A stretch of DNA of 64,000 nt from Bacterioplanes sanyensis (GTDB taxonomy: Bacteria > Pseudomonadota > Gammaproteobacteria > Pseudomonadales > Oceanobacteraceae), in assembly GCF_014652515.1 (NCBI RefSeq), contig NZ_BMYY01000001.1, positions 242,822 through 306,821 of the forward strand, given 5' to 3'. The notes beneath the pieces were generated by a model, which saw only the letters and a program-made list of their open reading frames with translations, was not told the DNA's origin and made no database searches. The stretch's first letter is position 1; each line of letters begins with the position of its first letter. The position numbers and the translations under genes are program-made. Positions 17,736 to 26,373 of the stretch are shown here, one piece after another.

Positions 17736-18671
17736 ATGCGGACATGGTGGTTGTTTTTATCTCTGTGGACATCAACCGTCTTGGCGGAAACAGAGTGTCG
17801 CTCGGTGCACTTTGGCATGGTGGATTGGAGTGACTTACGCTCGACGACGGCCGTTGCGTCTGAGCTGTTGAATGAGCTGGGCTATCGGCCGCGTCAGACC
17901 GAGTTGGATGAAAACGATATTTACGCTCGGCTGGCAAGTGGTGAACTCGATGTTTTCATGGGGCTGTGGCTGCCTTCCAGTCAGGAGCAGATCGATTCCT
18001 ATCTGTCACGAGGCCAGATAACCTTGCTGGCCAAGAACATTCCCGAAGCTCGCTACACCATGGCAGTGCCAGATTATGTGTATGAAGCGGGTGTGCGTTC
18101 CATTGAAGATATTGGCCCTTATCGTGAAAAGTTTGCTGGTCGGCTACATGGTTTAGAGCAGGGCAACAGTGCTAACGATTACCTCAAAGGGTTGGTTAGC
18201 AAGAACCAGTACCGCCTTGGTGGATTTGACGTGATCGAACTACCCGAGCGTTTGATGTTGCGCCAAGTCAACCGCTATCACAAAGATCAACAATGGGTTG
18301 CCTTCCTCGCTTGGGAGCCTCATCCAATGAATCAAACCTATCAGGTACGCTACTTAAGCGGTGGTGAAGACTTCTTTGGCAAAGACATGGGGCTGTCTTC
18401 CGTGCATACCATCACGCGCTCATCGTTTAGCAGTGAATGCGCCAATGCTGCCAAACTGTTGTCTCAGATCCAGCTACCAGCAGAACAGGTGGCGAGCATT
18501 ATGGACATGATGATCAACCAATTTGTTCCGGCTGATCGTGCTGCGCGCCATTGGATGTTTACTCATCCTCACCTGGTAACTGAATGGCTTGACGGCGTTG
18601 CCATGGCGGATGGTTCGGCCATTAACCTAGAGCAATTGCTGGCCAGCATGGAGTTGCGCATCGGCAACTGA
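17736..18671 (+). CDS. Choline/glycine-betaine-type ABC substrate-binding protein, copy 1
   Basis: A 311-residue periplasmic binding protein with a signal peptide of about 19 residues ending at VLA|ET. It belongs to the OpuAC/ChoX class that binds quaternary amines: conserved ATTAVASELL-type start, GLWLPS, ARYTMAVPDYVYEAG, GLEQGNSAND, and FLAWEPHPMN near the binding site. The frame opens at 17616, but the signal peptide and AAAGG at 17724-17728 support ATG 17736. A second, similar gene follows after a terminator; neither has a permease or ATPase beside it, so the partner transporter must be elsewhere. Choline or betaine is the likely ligand, not proven. Confidence 0.85.
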   Translation: MRTWWLFLSLWTSTVLAETECRSVHFGMVDWSDLRSTTAVASELLNELGYRPRQTELDENDIYARLASGELDVFMGLWLPSSQEQIDSYLSRGQITLLAKNIPEARYTMAVPDYVYEAGVRSIEDIGPYREKFAGRLHGLEQGNSANDYLKGLVSKNQYRLGGFDVIELPERLMLRQVNRYHKDQQWVAFLAWEPHPMNQTYQVRYLSGGEDFFGKDMGLSSVHTITRSSFSSECANAAKLLSQIQLPAEQVASIMDMMINQFVPADRAARHWMFTHPHLVTEWLDGVAMADGSAINLEQLLASMELRIGN

Positions 18672-18715
18672 TAGCGACACGAGGCGCTGCCTCGTAGCTA
18701 ATGAATCTCTCCTTC

Positions 18716-18747
18716 GCCCATGACCGTTAAACGTCATGGGCTTTTTT
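18716..18747 (+). terminator. Rho-independent terminator between the two binding-protein genes
   Basis: GCCCATGAC at 18716-18724 pairs with GTCATGGGC at 18733-18741 around an 8-base loop, followed by six T (18742-18747). It separates the transcripts of the two paralogous genes. Confidence 0.9.
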
Positions 18748-18824
18748 GTACCCTTTGTCTTGATTTGGCCCTTTTGCTGCTCTTTTAAACTGGTTAGCAT
18801 CGCCGCCCAAGTATGGGGGGGGAT

Positions 18825-19769
18825 ATGAAAAAAATCATTGTAACTGTGATGGGCTTGATAGCAGCCTGTGTGCCTGTGACCAGTTGGGCACAGTGCCAAA
18901 GTGTACGCTTTGCGCAAGTGAGCTGGACGGATGTACAAGCAACGACGGCGGTGGCGTCTGAGTTGTTACGGCGTTTGGGCTATGACGTGGAGGTCAAGGA
19001 AATGTCGGTGCCGGAAGTTTATAGCTCGCTGGCCGCCAGCGAAGTGGATGCGTTCTTGGGCAACTGGATGCCGAGTATGCAGTCCGTGGTGGCGCCTTAC
19101 AAGGACAGCGGTGCTGTCGAAGTGCTGGCGGAAAACCTACAGGGGGCGAAGTACACATTGGCCGTGCCGGATTATGTTTACAACGCTGGAGTTCGTCACT
19201 TTGAAGACTTGGCGCGCTTTAAGGAGCGCTTTGATGGCCGTATTTATGGCTTAGAAAAGGGCAATGATGGCAACGGCTTGCTGTTTTCTATGATTGAAGC
19301 CAACGAGTTTGGTATGGCAGGTTTCGATGTCATGGAGCTGCCAGAGCGCTTAATGTTGCGTCAGGTCGAGCGTCATGTGCGTGACCAGCAGTGGATCGCT
19401 TTTTTAGCGTGGGCACCGCACCCCATGAACAACCAGTTTGACCTTCATTACTTAGCGGGTGGTGATGCGTATTTTGGTCCAGATTATGGCGGCGCCACGG
19501 TTTATACCAATGTGCGTCGTGGTTTTACCGAGCAATGCCCAAACGCCGCGAAGTTGCTGAGCAATCTGCAGTTTGATGTGCGCATGGAGGGCCAAATGAT
19601 GGATATGATCCTAAATGAGTTTGTACCCGCTGATCGTGCTGTGCGCGCTTGGATGCACGCCAACCCGCAAGTGGTGTCAACTTGGCTGGACGGCGTGACC
19701 AGCCAACAAGGTGAAAGCGTAGATGCCGCACAACTGGCTAAAGCCATGAAGCTGACCTTCGGAAGTTGA
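18825..19769 (+). CDS. Choline/glycine-betaine-type ABC substrate-binding protein, copy 2
   Basis: A 314-residue periplasmic protein, clearly paralogous to the gene 150 bases upstream: same length, shared blocks (TTAVASELL, TLAVPDYVYNAGVR, MELPERLMLRQVER, FVPADRAVRAWM). It is closer to the textbook ChoX pattern than copy 1, with FLGNWMPSM, GLEKGNDGN and YFGPDYGGATVYTN. The signal peptide ends at SWA|QC. ATG 18825 is chosen, after a run of G and GGA (18815-18823); ATG 18813 is a less natural alternative. It has its own transcription unit, since a terminator lies between the copies. The ligand is probably choline or a betaine. Confidence 0.88.
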   Translation: MKKIIVTVMGLIAACVPVTSWAQCQSVRFAQVSWTDVQATTAVASELLRRLGYDVEVKEMSVPEVYSSLAASEVDAFLGNWMPSMQSVVAPYKDSGAVEVLAENLQGAKYTLAVPDYVYNAGVRHFEDLARFKERFDGRIYGLEKGNDGNGLLFSMIEANEFGMAGFDVMELPERLMLRQVERHVRDQQWIAFLAWAPHPMNNQFDLHYLAGGDAYFGPDYGGATVYTNVRRGFTEQCPNAAKLLSNLQFDVRMEGQMMDMILNEFVPADRAVRAWMHANPQVVSTWLDGVTSQQGESVDAAQLAKAMKLTFGS

Positions 19770-19777
19770 AGGTCAGC
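19751..19777. terminator. Perfect hairpin over the stop codon of the second binding-protein gene
   Basis: GCTGACCTTC at 19751-19760 and GAAGGTCAGC at 19768-19777 form a 10-bp perfect stem with a 7-base loop that includes the stop codon (19767-19769). It lies between convergent genes and may end both transcripts, but there is no T-run. Confidence 0.5.
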
Positions 19778-19782
19778 AGGGT

Positions 19783-20574
19783 TTACTGGCGGTTAATCAA
19801 GGTGGTGATGCGCTTGCTGGCCTCGGTGGCGACGGAGGTTTGATCAAACTCCTGAGTAATCTTACGGAAGTAAGCTAGGGCTTTGTCGTTATCACCATGA
19901 CGATTATAGGGGCTCATATAAATCAGGCCGAGCTGGTACAGAGCTTTAGCACGCATTTCATCGGAAGAGGCTTTATTGTCATACAGGATAAGGTATACGG
20001 TTTCTGCATCCGCGACGCGCTCGTGGGCAATGGCGCGTTCGCTCATTGGCGTCAGCTGGGCATCAAAAGGCGTTTTATCTTGTTGCAACAGCTGACTGCG
20101 ATCAACGCGTTTGAGTAGCTGCTTGGCGCTGAGATCAACGGCATCCTGTTGGCGTTGAGCCAGAATGGCCAAGCGCTTATCAATACGCGGTTTTAGGCGT
20201 GATTCAGGAAACTCGATGCGGTGCTGCTTTAAGTAAGCGCGGGCTTTGTTGTCGTCGCGTTGATCGTTAAAGCGGTTCATATACAGCAGTGCCACTTGGT
20301 ACAGCGCCAAGGACTTCATGTTCTGGCTGTAATTGGGGGCGCTGTAGCCTTTCATGTAGGTGGCGACGGCTTCTTCCGTCTTGCCGCGCACAATCGCATC
20401 GACGGAGTAGGTCAGTAGGTCAGGCTCTTCCTGTAACGCCGCGGCAGCCCTAACTTTGCGATCTTCATCTTTGCGCGCCAGCTGGTGGCCACCCGCCTCC
20501 GCGACGATTAAAGGCGTCGTGGCAGCGCACCCAGACAGCGCGGCGGCAATGACGATAATGGCAACTTTGATCAT
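19783..20574 (-). CDS. Predicted lipoprotein with two internal repeats
   Basis: A 263-residue protein with a lipobox (AALSGC, Cys16), so it should be lipid-anchored in the envelope. Two segments repeat: one near 88-137 (LALYQVALLYMNRF, then DDNKARAYLKQHRIEFP) and one near 210-258 (KALYQLGLIYMSPY, then GDNDKALAYFRKITQEF). Each looks like a pair of tetratricopeptide-type helices, suggesting a protein-interaction scaffold. I do not recognise a named family and assign no function. It faces the binding-protein genes and is followed upstream by about 220 bases without a gene. Confidence 0.8.
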   Translation of the reverse strand: MIKVAIIVIAAALSGCAATTPLIVAEAGGHQLARKDEDRKVRAAAALQEEPDLLTYSVDAIVRGKTEEAVATYMKGYSAPNYSQNMKSLALYQVALLYMNRFNDQRDDNKARAYLKQHRIEFPESRLKPRIDKRLAILAQRQQDAVDLSAKQLLKRVDRSQLLQQDKTPFDAQLTPMSERAIAHERVADAETVYLILYDNKASSDEMRAKALYQLGLIYMSPYNRHGDNDKALAYFRKITQEFDQTSVATEASKRITTLINRQ

Positions 20575-20794
20575 GTTATATCCCTGATCTGGTGTTCAAT
20601 GGTGGTGAGCTTAGCTGGCCAGGTAAGCTGGCTCTTGTAATAGATCATCAGTGACGTGATGACCACTGGCGTGGCGCAACCCGTCTGATTCTTCAAGCGG
20701 CCTCAGTCTAATAGCGGGTTAGAGCTAAGAAAAGGTACAGACAGGCCATCCATGGACAATGAGCGCTCCTTTGATCCCGTATCCTTGACTGATG

Positions 20795-21646
20795 TCAAAG
20801 AAGCAAGCTGAATGCAATAGCAACGCTAGCACCTATGATGGCGCCGGCTGAGGTGGCCATGATCATGCTGCGCTTCAGTTGCTGGCTGAGCTGCTGTTGC
20901 TGGTGGGTTAGCTGTTTTAGCTGCTCTTGTTGCTGTTCTAGTTGCAACAATAAGCGCTCACTCTGGCGCTCATCCAGCTGCTTGGCAACGCCGACGGCCA
21001 AGCGTTGTTGCAGGGGCTTGAGCTTATCGAACAGCACCTTAGGCTGCAGTGCTGTTTGCAGTTGCTGGCTCAATTGTTGTTGCAGTTGCTGATGTAACTG
21101 CTCAGTGTTGTGCTGCTGAGTGTTCTGCAGTTGTTGAGTTGTACTGTCGAGCCCGGCGGCGATTTCTGCTTTGGCCTCGGTCAGTGCGCGCTTCAGATGG
21201 CGCTGAATGAGTTTATCTACTTCCGCTAGAGGAATGGGCGTAGGGGCTGCTGGTGCCAGCTTTTCATCGTTGGCTGCGGGGGCATCTAAGGTTGCCATCA
21301 CAGCCATCACGGCCTCCTGGTTGGCCGGCTTCGGCAGTACCGCATGGGCACCATGGGAGCGGGCTTCTTGCAGGTAGTCGTCGCCTTCTTTTGAGGTGTA
21401 CATGATGGTGGGGATAGCGGCGGTTGCCGGGTTGGCCTTAATCAGCTGAGTAGCTTCTAAGCCGTCCATCCCAGGCATCATATGATCCATAAAGATTACG
21501 TCTGGTTGCTGAGTTTCCAGAAACTTCAGTGCCGCTTCGGCGCTATCGACGGCGTCTACTTGGACGTCCATGCGACTGAGCAAGCGCTGCAGCATGATGC
21601 GGGCAGACTTGGAGTCGTCTACCACTAGGGCATTTTTTACCGCCAT
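20795..21646 (-). CDS. Response regulator with glutamine-rich coiled coil and C-terminal membrane anchor
   Basis: A 283-residue protein. Residues 1-122 are a receiver domain with the acidic pair Asp10-Asp11, phospho-acceptor Asp54 (IFMDHMMPGMDG), Thr84 and Lys106. It has no DNA-binding or enzymatic output. Instead a proline/alanine linker (123-140) leads to a glutamine-rich coiled coil (about 145-258) and one hydrophobic segment at the very C-terminus (about 262-283, ATSAGAIIGASVAIAFSLLL), which looks like a tail anchor in the inner membrane. ATG 21646 is chosen for the AAGGAAAG ribosome site; the frame runs further upstream. No kinase gene is adjacent. A phosphorylation-controlled membrane scaffold is inference. 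Confidence 0.85.
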   Translation of the reverse strand: MAVKNALVVDDSKSARIMLQRLLSRMDVQVDAVDSAEAALKFLETQQPDVIFMDHMMPGMDGLEATQLIKANPATAAIPTIMYTSKEGDDYLQEARSHGAHAVLPKPANQEAVMAVMATLDAPAANDEKLAPAAPTPIPLAEVDKLIQRHLKRALTEAKAEIAAGLDSTTQQLQNTQQHNTEQLHQQLQQQLSQQLQTALQPKVLFDKLKPLQQRLAVGVAKQLDERQSERLLLQLEQQQEQLKQLTHQQQQLSQQLKRSMIMATSAGAIIGASVAIAFSLLL

Positions 21647-21837
21647 GGGGCTTTCCTTAATAATCTGACAGGGGGCTTGTTGCGCGACTGACGCGTCCTT
21701 GGCAATGAACAGAGCCGCAAGCAAGCAATAACGCCGCTAATATGGGCAGTCGGCAGCGTCAGGTCAATAGTCAGCAGCAGGGGAATTGCGCATAATGGCG
21801 CTGAGTTACAGGATAAGCAGGCATCGAGGAGCAGGGT

Positions 21838-22698
21838 TTGGATCATCGGGCGCGGCTGGTTAAGCGTGCAGCAACGGCATCCGTGGTGGTGGCCGTGGTG
21901 CTGTTGGTCAGCAAGCTGGTGGCCTGGTGGTATAGCGACTCAGTCAGTGTATTGTCCTCCTTGTTGGACTCGCTGATGGACATTGCTGCTTCAGGGGTAA
22001 ACTTTATCGCCATTCGCTATGCGCTTATGCCAGCGGATGAAGACCATCCTTTCGGTCATAGTAAAGCCGAGGGGCTGGCGGCTCTGGTGCAGTCTGCCTT
22101 TATTACCGGCTCAGCGGTGGCGCTGCTGCTGCAGGTGGTGGACCGGTTAGCCAACCCTCAACCATTGCAAGCGATTCCGCTGAGCTTGGCGGTGATGGGA
22201 TTCTCACTGCTGTTGACCGTTGCGCTGGTGCAATATCAGCGTTGGGTGGTGCGACAAACTCAATCGTTGGCGGTGAAAGCAGATTCTGCCCATTACGTTA
22301 GCGATATTCTCGCCAACCTTGCTGTGTTGGTGGCCTTGCTGGCGACCGCTGCCGGCTGGTATTGGCTTGACCCTGTGGTGGCGTTGGCGATTGTGGCCTT
22401 GTTGCTGCACAGTGTGCTGGGCATTGTACGCTCGGCACTGCAAGTGCTGATGGATCAGGCTCTACCGGAGCAAGATGCGGCCGAACTGGACCGTATTATT
22501 CAGTCCGTCGAAGGCGTGCAGGGTTACCACAAGTTGCGCACCCGCCAGGCTGGTGCCGTGCAGTTTATTCAGCTGCATTTAGACCTCGACGGTGGCCAGT
22601 CGTTGAGCAGTGCTCACGCCATCGGTGACGAGGTGGAGCGTCGCATATTGGCTCACTTCCCGCGTGCGGAAATATTAATTCATCATGATCCGGTATGA
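21838..22698 (+). CDS. fieF: Cation diffusion facilitator FieF (Fe/Zn efflux)
   Basis: A 286-residue cation-diffusion-facilitator antiporter of the inner membrane that exports divalent metal for protons. Six membrane helices fill residues 10-205; the active metal site is Asp44, Asp48 (LLDSLMDIAA), His152 and Asp156 (AHYVSDILAN), the D-D-H-D set of FieF/YiiP. HPFGHSKAEGLAAL is the conserved interfacial region. The C-terminal 80 residues form the cytoplasmic dimer domain. The start is TTG 21838, six bases after AGGAG at 21827-21831; the predicted N-terminus then matches FieF. The next gene begins inside its last codons. Confidence 0.93.
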   Translation: MDHRARLVKRAATASVVVAVVLLVSKLVAWWYSDSVSVLSSLLDSLMDIAASGVNFIAIRYALMPADEDHPFGHSKAEGLAALVQSAFITGSAVALLLQVVDRLANPQPLQAIPLSLAVMGFSLLLTVALVQYQRWVVRQTQSLAVKADSAHYVSDILANLAVLVALLATAAGWYWLDPVVALAIVALLLHSVLGIVRSALQVLMDQALPEQDAAELDRIIQSVEGVQGYHKLRTRQAGAVQFIQLHLDLDGGQSLSSAHAIGDEVERRILAHFPRAEILIHHDPV

Positions 22699-23686
22699 TA
22701 TGCGTTGGCTGTTGTTGTTCGGTTATTTGCCGTTGATGGCTTGGGGCTTGCCTCCCAAAGCGTATTTTTATAATCCGCCGGACCCAGTGATTCCAGCTGA
22801 GCCAGAACCCGACGCATCGTTGCAGACCACGGTGACGGCAGACATGGTTAATCGCTCGCGTGATTGGTTAGCCGATTATCTCGATTCGCTCTCTGGGAAT
22901 ATTGATGGCTTTTTTGTCGATACCTTTTTTAGCGATACCGTAACAGAAGACGACATTGATGGCAGTCGAGCGCGCCTGTCTTGGTACACACGTCGGGAGT
23001 TGGGCGATCCGGTAGATTATCGCTTTGGCATCAGTGTGAAGCTGGTCTTTCCGAATACCAACGAGCGCCTCAACCTGCTGTTGGATTCCGATGAGGATGA
23101 CGACAGTCGCGAATCTGACCCGCTGGAGTCGGTCGAAAACGCCGAATACACGGCGGCGCTGCGCTTTATTTTGAATGAAACTGACGCTTGGAAAACCAAC
23201 ATCGATACCGGTATTCGTTGGGGCATTCCTCCCGATCCATTTGTGCGCCTTAGAGCCAGACGCTATGCCTATTTTTCTGAATGGGAAATGCGTCTGACGC
23301 AACAGTTCTATTATCGAACCCTCGATGGTTGGGGGGAAAAGACGGATATTCGTTTGGATCATCCATTGAACGTAGAAAAGCTGTTTCGCGTGGAAGCGCA
23401 AGCGGAATACTGGCTGAACAACGATTACGTCGATTTGGGCTATGGCCTAGGGTTGTACCATCAGCTTAGTCGGCGCTCGGCGCTGGCGTATACCTTATCG
23501 GCCGGTGGCGATAATCGTGAGCAAGCGACGTTTTACAACTACAGCGCTCGGGTGCGCTATCGCCGTAATTTATATCAAGATTGGGTTTATGGCGAAATCG
23601 CCCAAGAGCTGGTGTGGGAGCGTGATAAAGACTATGAAACCACGCCTGTGATTATGTTTCGCGTCGAAGCGCTGATCGGTCAGTGA
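22685..23686 (+). CDS. Uncharacterised envelope protein, probable outer-membrane barrel, coupled to fieF
   Basis: A 333-residue protein I cannot place in a named family. A signal peptide is clear (MRWLLLFGYLPLMAWG, ending near residue 21), followed by a proline-rich segment, an acidic loop near 134-148 (DSDEDDDSRESDP) and a C-terminal half of alternating aromatic/polar strands (LTQQFYYRTLDGWGEK, FRVEAQAEYWLNNDYVDLGY) typical of an outer-membrane beta-barrel. Its ATG lies 14 bases inside fieF; ATG 22700, just past the fieF stop, is an alternative start giving the same signal peptide. It converges on the AlkB-like gene with a 7-base overlap. A link to metal export is suggested only by the coupling. 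Confidence 0.78.
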   Translation: MIRYDMRWLLLFGYLPLMAWGLPPKAYFYNPPDPVIPAEPEPDASLQTTVTADMVNRSRDWLADYLDSLSGNIDGFFVDTFFSDTVTEDDIDGSRARLSWYTRRELGDPVDYRFGISVKLVFPNTNERLNLLLDSDEDDDSRESDPLESVENAEYTAALRFILNETDAWKTNIDTGIRWGIPPDPFVRLRARRYAYFSEWEMRLTQQFYYRTLDGWGEKTDIRLDHPLNVEKLFRVEAQAEYWLNNDYVDLGYGLGLYHQLSRRSALAYTLSAGGDNREQATFYNYSARVRYRRNLYQDWVYGEIAQELVWERDKDYETTPVIMFRVEALIGQ

Positions 23687-24273
23687 GCGGTGGTTGTTAA
23701 AATATGGCGAAACGTCAGGTTAATGCGGGCCGAAGCAATGCCTGCTCGTTTGGGCAACGCATGCTGCCATTGCTGCTGCATGCCTGGGTGCATTACCAGC
23801 ACGCTGCCGTGGGCGAGAGCGATTTTGCTGTGTTGACGGCGGCTGCCACGAGGGCGCAGACAAAAGTCGCGGGTGGTGCCAAGGCTGATGGAGACAATCG
23901 GCTGGTCTGGGTCGAGCTCGGGCTCGTCGTCGCTGTGCCAGCCCATGCTGTCTTGGCCATTGCGATAGAGGTTGCACAAAACGCTATTGCAATGATGCAA
24001 GCCAAATGCTGACAGTTGTGCACGCAGTTGTTGCAAGGCTGGTGTCCAAGGTTTAGGCGCCATTAAATGACCAGAATAGCGATAGTGGGCGTTGTTATCG
24101 CCGTGCCAACTTTGCAGGCGGGGAATGGGATGCCAGCGGCCGTAAACTTGAATCTGATCTTGCTGCCACGGCAGCTCATCCTGTAACTGCTCAAACAGCG
24201 CGTCTGCGGCGCCAATGGCCTGGGGGTGGTACTCCAACAGGCCATCGAGCAATGTGACTGGGTCCGTTAACAC
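23680..24273 (-). CDS. AlkB-like 2-oxoglutarate/Fe(II) dioxygenase
   Basis: A 197-residue non-haem iron oxygenase of the AlkB superfamily, nearer to the ALKBH2/3-type bacterial proteins than to E. coli AlkB; such enzymes reverse alkylation of DNA or RNA bases. Iron ligands His113 and Asp115 (MGWHSDDE) and His171 (WQHALPK) are present, as are Arg183 and Arg189 (ARINLTFR) for 2-oxoglutarate and the NLYRNGQDSMGWH approach. Substrate choice cannot be read from sequence. It starts at GTG 24273, immediately after the cysK stop, with no strong ribosome site, so translation may depend on coupling to cysK. Confidence 0.88.
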   Translation of the reverse strand: MLTDPVTLLDGLLEYHPQAIGAADALFEQLQDELPWQQDQIQVYGRWHPIPRLQSWHGDNNAHYRYSGHLMAPKPWTPALQQLRAQLSAFGLHHCNSVLCNLYRNGQDSMGWHSDDEPELDPDQPIVSISLGTTRDFCLRPRGSRRQHSKIALAHGSVLVMHPGMQQQWQHALPKRAGIASARINLTFRHILTTTAH

Positions 24274-25224
24274 TCAGTCGTTTTCAAACATGCCAGCAAA
24301 CAGCGGCGAGCTGAGGTAGCGCTCGCCGGAATCTGGTAGCACCACAACGATGACTTTGTCGCGGTTTTCTGGCTCAGCCGCCACACGCAGGGCGCCATGC
24401 AGCGCTGCACCGCAAGAAATACCCGCCAGAATGCCTTCTTTAGCCATCAGCTGATGCGCCATGTCCATCGCGTCTTCATTGCTGACGCTTTCAACTCGGT
24501 CGATGATGTCTAGGTCGAGGTTGTCGGGGATGAAGTTAGCGCCAATGCCTTGAATTTTATGCGGCGCCGGCGTGATGTCTTCACCGCGCATACGCTGGGC
24601 AATAATAGCGGAGTCCGCTGGCTCGACCGCGACAGAGGTAATGGCTTTGTGCTGCTTCAAATAGCGAGAAACGCCACTTATCGTCCCGCCAGTGCCGACG
24701 CCGGCCACAAAGATGTCGACCTTGCCGTCGGTATCCTGCCAGATCTCTGGCCCCGTGGTCTTCTCATGAATGGCAGGGTTGGCTGGGTTGCTAAACTGTT
24801 GCAGCATAATGCGCTGCTCGGGCGCTTCTGCTAACAGTTGCTCGGCTTTTTCTACCGCGCCTTTCATGCCTTTCGGGCCTTCGGTCAGCACCAGGTTTGC
24901 GCCCAGTGCTTTCATCACTTTGCGACGCTCCAAACTCATGGTCTCGGGCATGGTCAGTGTTACTTTGTAGCCTCGTGCGGCACCAACAAAGGCTAAGGCG
25001 ATACCCGTGTTGCCGCTGGTCGGCTCAACGATCTCCATGCCAGGTTTGAGCACACCGTCCTGCTCTGCCTGCCAGATCATGTTGGAGCCGATACGGCATT
25101 TCACTGAGTGCGCTGGGTTGCGGTTTTCCAGTTTGGCATAGAGGTGTGGGTGATCGGTCAGGTGACGAATGCGCACCAGTGGGGTGTTACCGATTGACTG
25201 ACTGATGTCGTCGTATACCTTCAT
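24274..25224 (-). CDS. cysK: Cysteine synthase A (O-acetylserine sulfhydrylase) CysK
   Basis: A 316-residue PLP enzyme that makes cysteine from O-acetylserine and sulfide. Lys42 (HSVKCRIG) binds [15 protein letters not shown] is the substrate loop; [10 protein letters not shown] binds the PLP phosphate; [10 protein letters not shown] is the C-terminal PLP contact. Overall it follows CysK rather than CysM ([27 protein letters not shown]). No other sulfur genes are adjacent. The AlkB-like gene follows with no gap. Confidence 0.95.
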   Translation of the reverse strand: MKVYDDISQSIGNTPLVRIRHLTDHPHLYAKLENRNPAHSVKCRIGSNMIWQAEQDGVLKPGMEIVEPTSGNTGIALAFVGAARGYKVTLTMPETMSLERRKVMKALGANLVLTEGPKGMKGAVEKAEQLLAEAPEQRIMLQQFSNPANPAIHEKTTGPEIWQDTDGKVDIFVAGVGTGGTISGVSRYLKQHKAITSVAVEPADSAIIAQRMRGEDITPAPHKIQGIGANFIPDNLDLDIIDRVESVSNEDAMDMAHQLMAKEGILAGISCGAALHGALRVAAEPENRDKVIVVVLPDSGERYLSSPLFAGMFEND

Positions 25225-25384
25225 GAAGTCCTCGGTGATCGTTGGGTCAATAATTCAAGGCCGGCTCACAAACTGGAGCCTAGCACTAGCATGAACTTGC
25301 CCGCCGCTTAGGAAATAGGCAGGACAGGCTAAAGCTGGGTACCTTAAGGTCAGTCTCGCAGCAGATCAACCAACGGCGGCTCCT

Positions 25385-25408
25385 CAGCGCCGCTTAGCGC
25401 TGATTTTT
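25385..25408 (+). terminator. Plus-strand intrinsic terminator with no plus-strand gene upstream
   Basis: CAGCGC at 25385-25390 pairs with GCGCTG at 25397-25402 around a 6-base loop, then A and TTTTT (25404-25408). It lies between two minus-strand genes, in a 251-base gap. It may end a small plus-strand RNA or be incidental. Confidence 0.45.
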
Positions 25409-25475
25409 ACCTTTCCCGACATCGTCGAGGGGCAGCTGTGTTGTCGATCGTGCTGTTTCTTCTCTGGCGTTGCTT

Positions 25476-26360
25476 TCAGTGTTGTGCTGCCGCCAGTTGT
25501 ATTAGTTGCTGGTCTTTATCTTGCCACAGTTGCTGTACCCATTGCTGAAACTGCAATCGGTAAGCCGCGTCGCCTTCGTAGTCGCCTTGGCGCAAGGCTT
25601 CAGGAATCGGCTTTTCTTCTACCCGCACCACGCAGCGTGACATTTTACCCTGTAAAAACTCCCAATAAGTCGGGGCACCGTCTGGGTAATAAATGGTGAC
25701 ATCCACCACCGAGCGAAATTGCGACCCCATGGCATTGATGGCGAAGGCCATGCCGCCGGCTTTAGGCTTCAATAAATGCCGATAGGGTGGCTGTTGGTGC
25801 TCATATTTGGCCGCCGACAGGCGTGTGCCTTCTAAAAAGTTCATGACGCTGGTGGGCATATGGCGAAACTTTTCACACGCTTGGCGGGTGGTTTCGATGT
25901 CTTGGCCACGCTTTTCTGGGTGTTTCTCCAAGTAGGCTCTGCTGTAGCGTTTCATAAAGGGAAAATCTAACGCCCACCAAACAGCACCCATCACCGGCAC
26001 CTTGATCAGCTCTTGCTTGAGGAAAAACTTCAAAAACGGCACCTGACCGTTGAGCGTATGCTGCAGCACCATAATATCTACCCAAGATTGATGGTTGCAG
26101 ATGACAAAGTACCAACTGTTTTGGTCGAGGTTATCAGGTAGCTGCACATCCCAGTTCATGCGTTGGGTTAAATGCATCCAAGCGGCGTTGCCATAAATCC
26201 AAGCTCGGGCTATCCACACCAGCGCTGGATTAAGTTGCTGGCGCCAACGAGCGACGGGTATGAGCAGTTTGAGCAGTGTTAGAGAGAACAGAAAAACACA
26301 CCAAAACAGCGTGTTCAGCGCCAGCAATAGGCTGGCGATGACACCGGTGAGCAATGCCAT
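25476..26360 (-). CDS. PlsC-type lysophospholipid acyltransferase (YihG-like)
   Basis: A 294-residue inner-membrane acyltransferase of the PlsC family. The N-terminal 40 residues form membrane helices; His90-x4-Asp95 (CNHQSWVD) is the catalytic motif, FMKRYSRAYLEKHPEKRGQD follows as in YihG-type proteins, and NFLEGTR is the substrate-binding motif. YihG-like enzymes move acyl chains onto lysophospholipids, tuning membrane composition. ATG 26360 is chosen with AAGG 6 bases upstream; the open frame runs into pta. It lies 13 bases after pta, so it is probably the last gene of that operon. Confidence 0.87.
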   Translation of the reverse strand: MALLTGVIASLLLALNTLFWCVFLFSLTLLKLLIPVARWRQQLNPALVWIARAWIYGNAAWMHLTQRMNWDVQLPDNLDQNSWYFVICNHQSWVDIMVLQHTLNGQVPFLKFFLKQELIKVPVMGAVWWALDFPFMKRYSRAYLEKHPEKRGQDIETTRQACEKFRHMPTSVMNFLEGTRLSAAKYEHQQPPYRHLLKPKAGGMAFAINAMGSQFRSVVDVTIYYPDGAPTYWEFLQGKMSRCVVRVEEKPIPEALRQGDYEGDAAYRLQFQQWVQQLWQDKDQQLIQLAAAQH

Positions 26361-26373
26361 GCGAGACCTTTCC

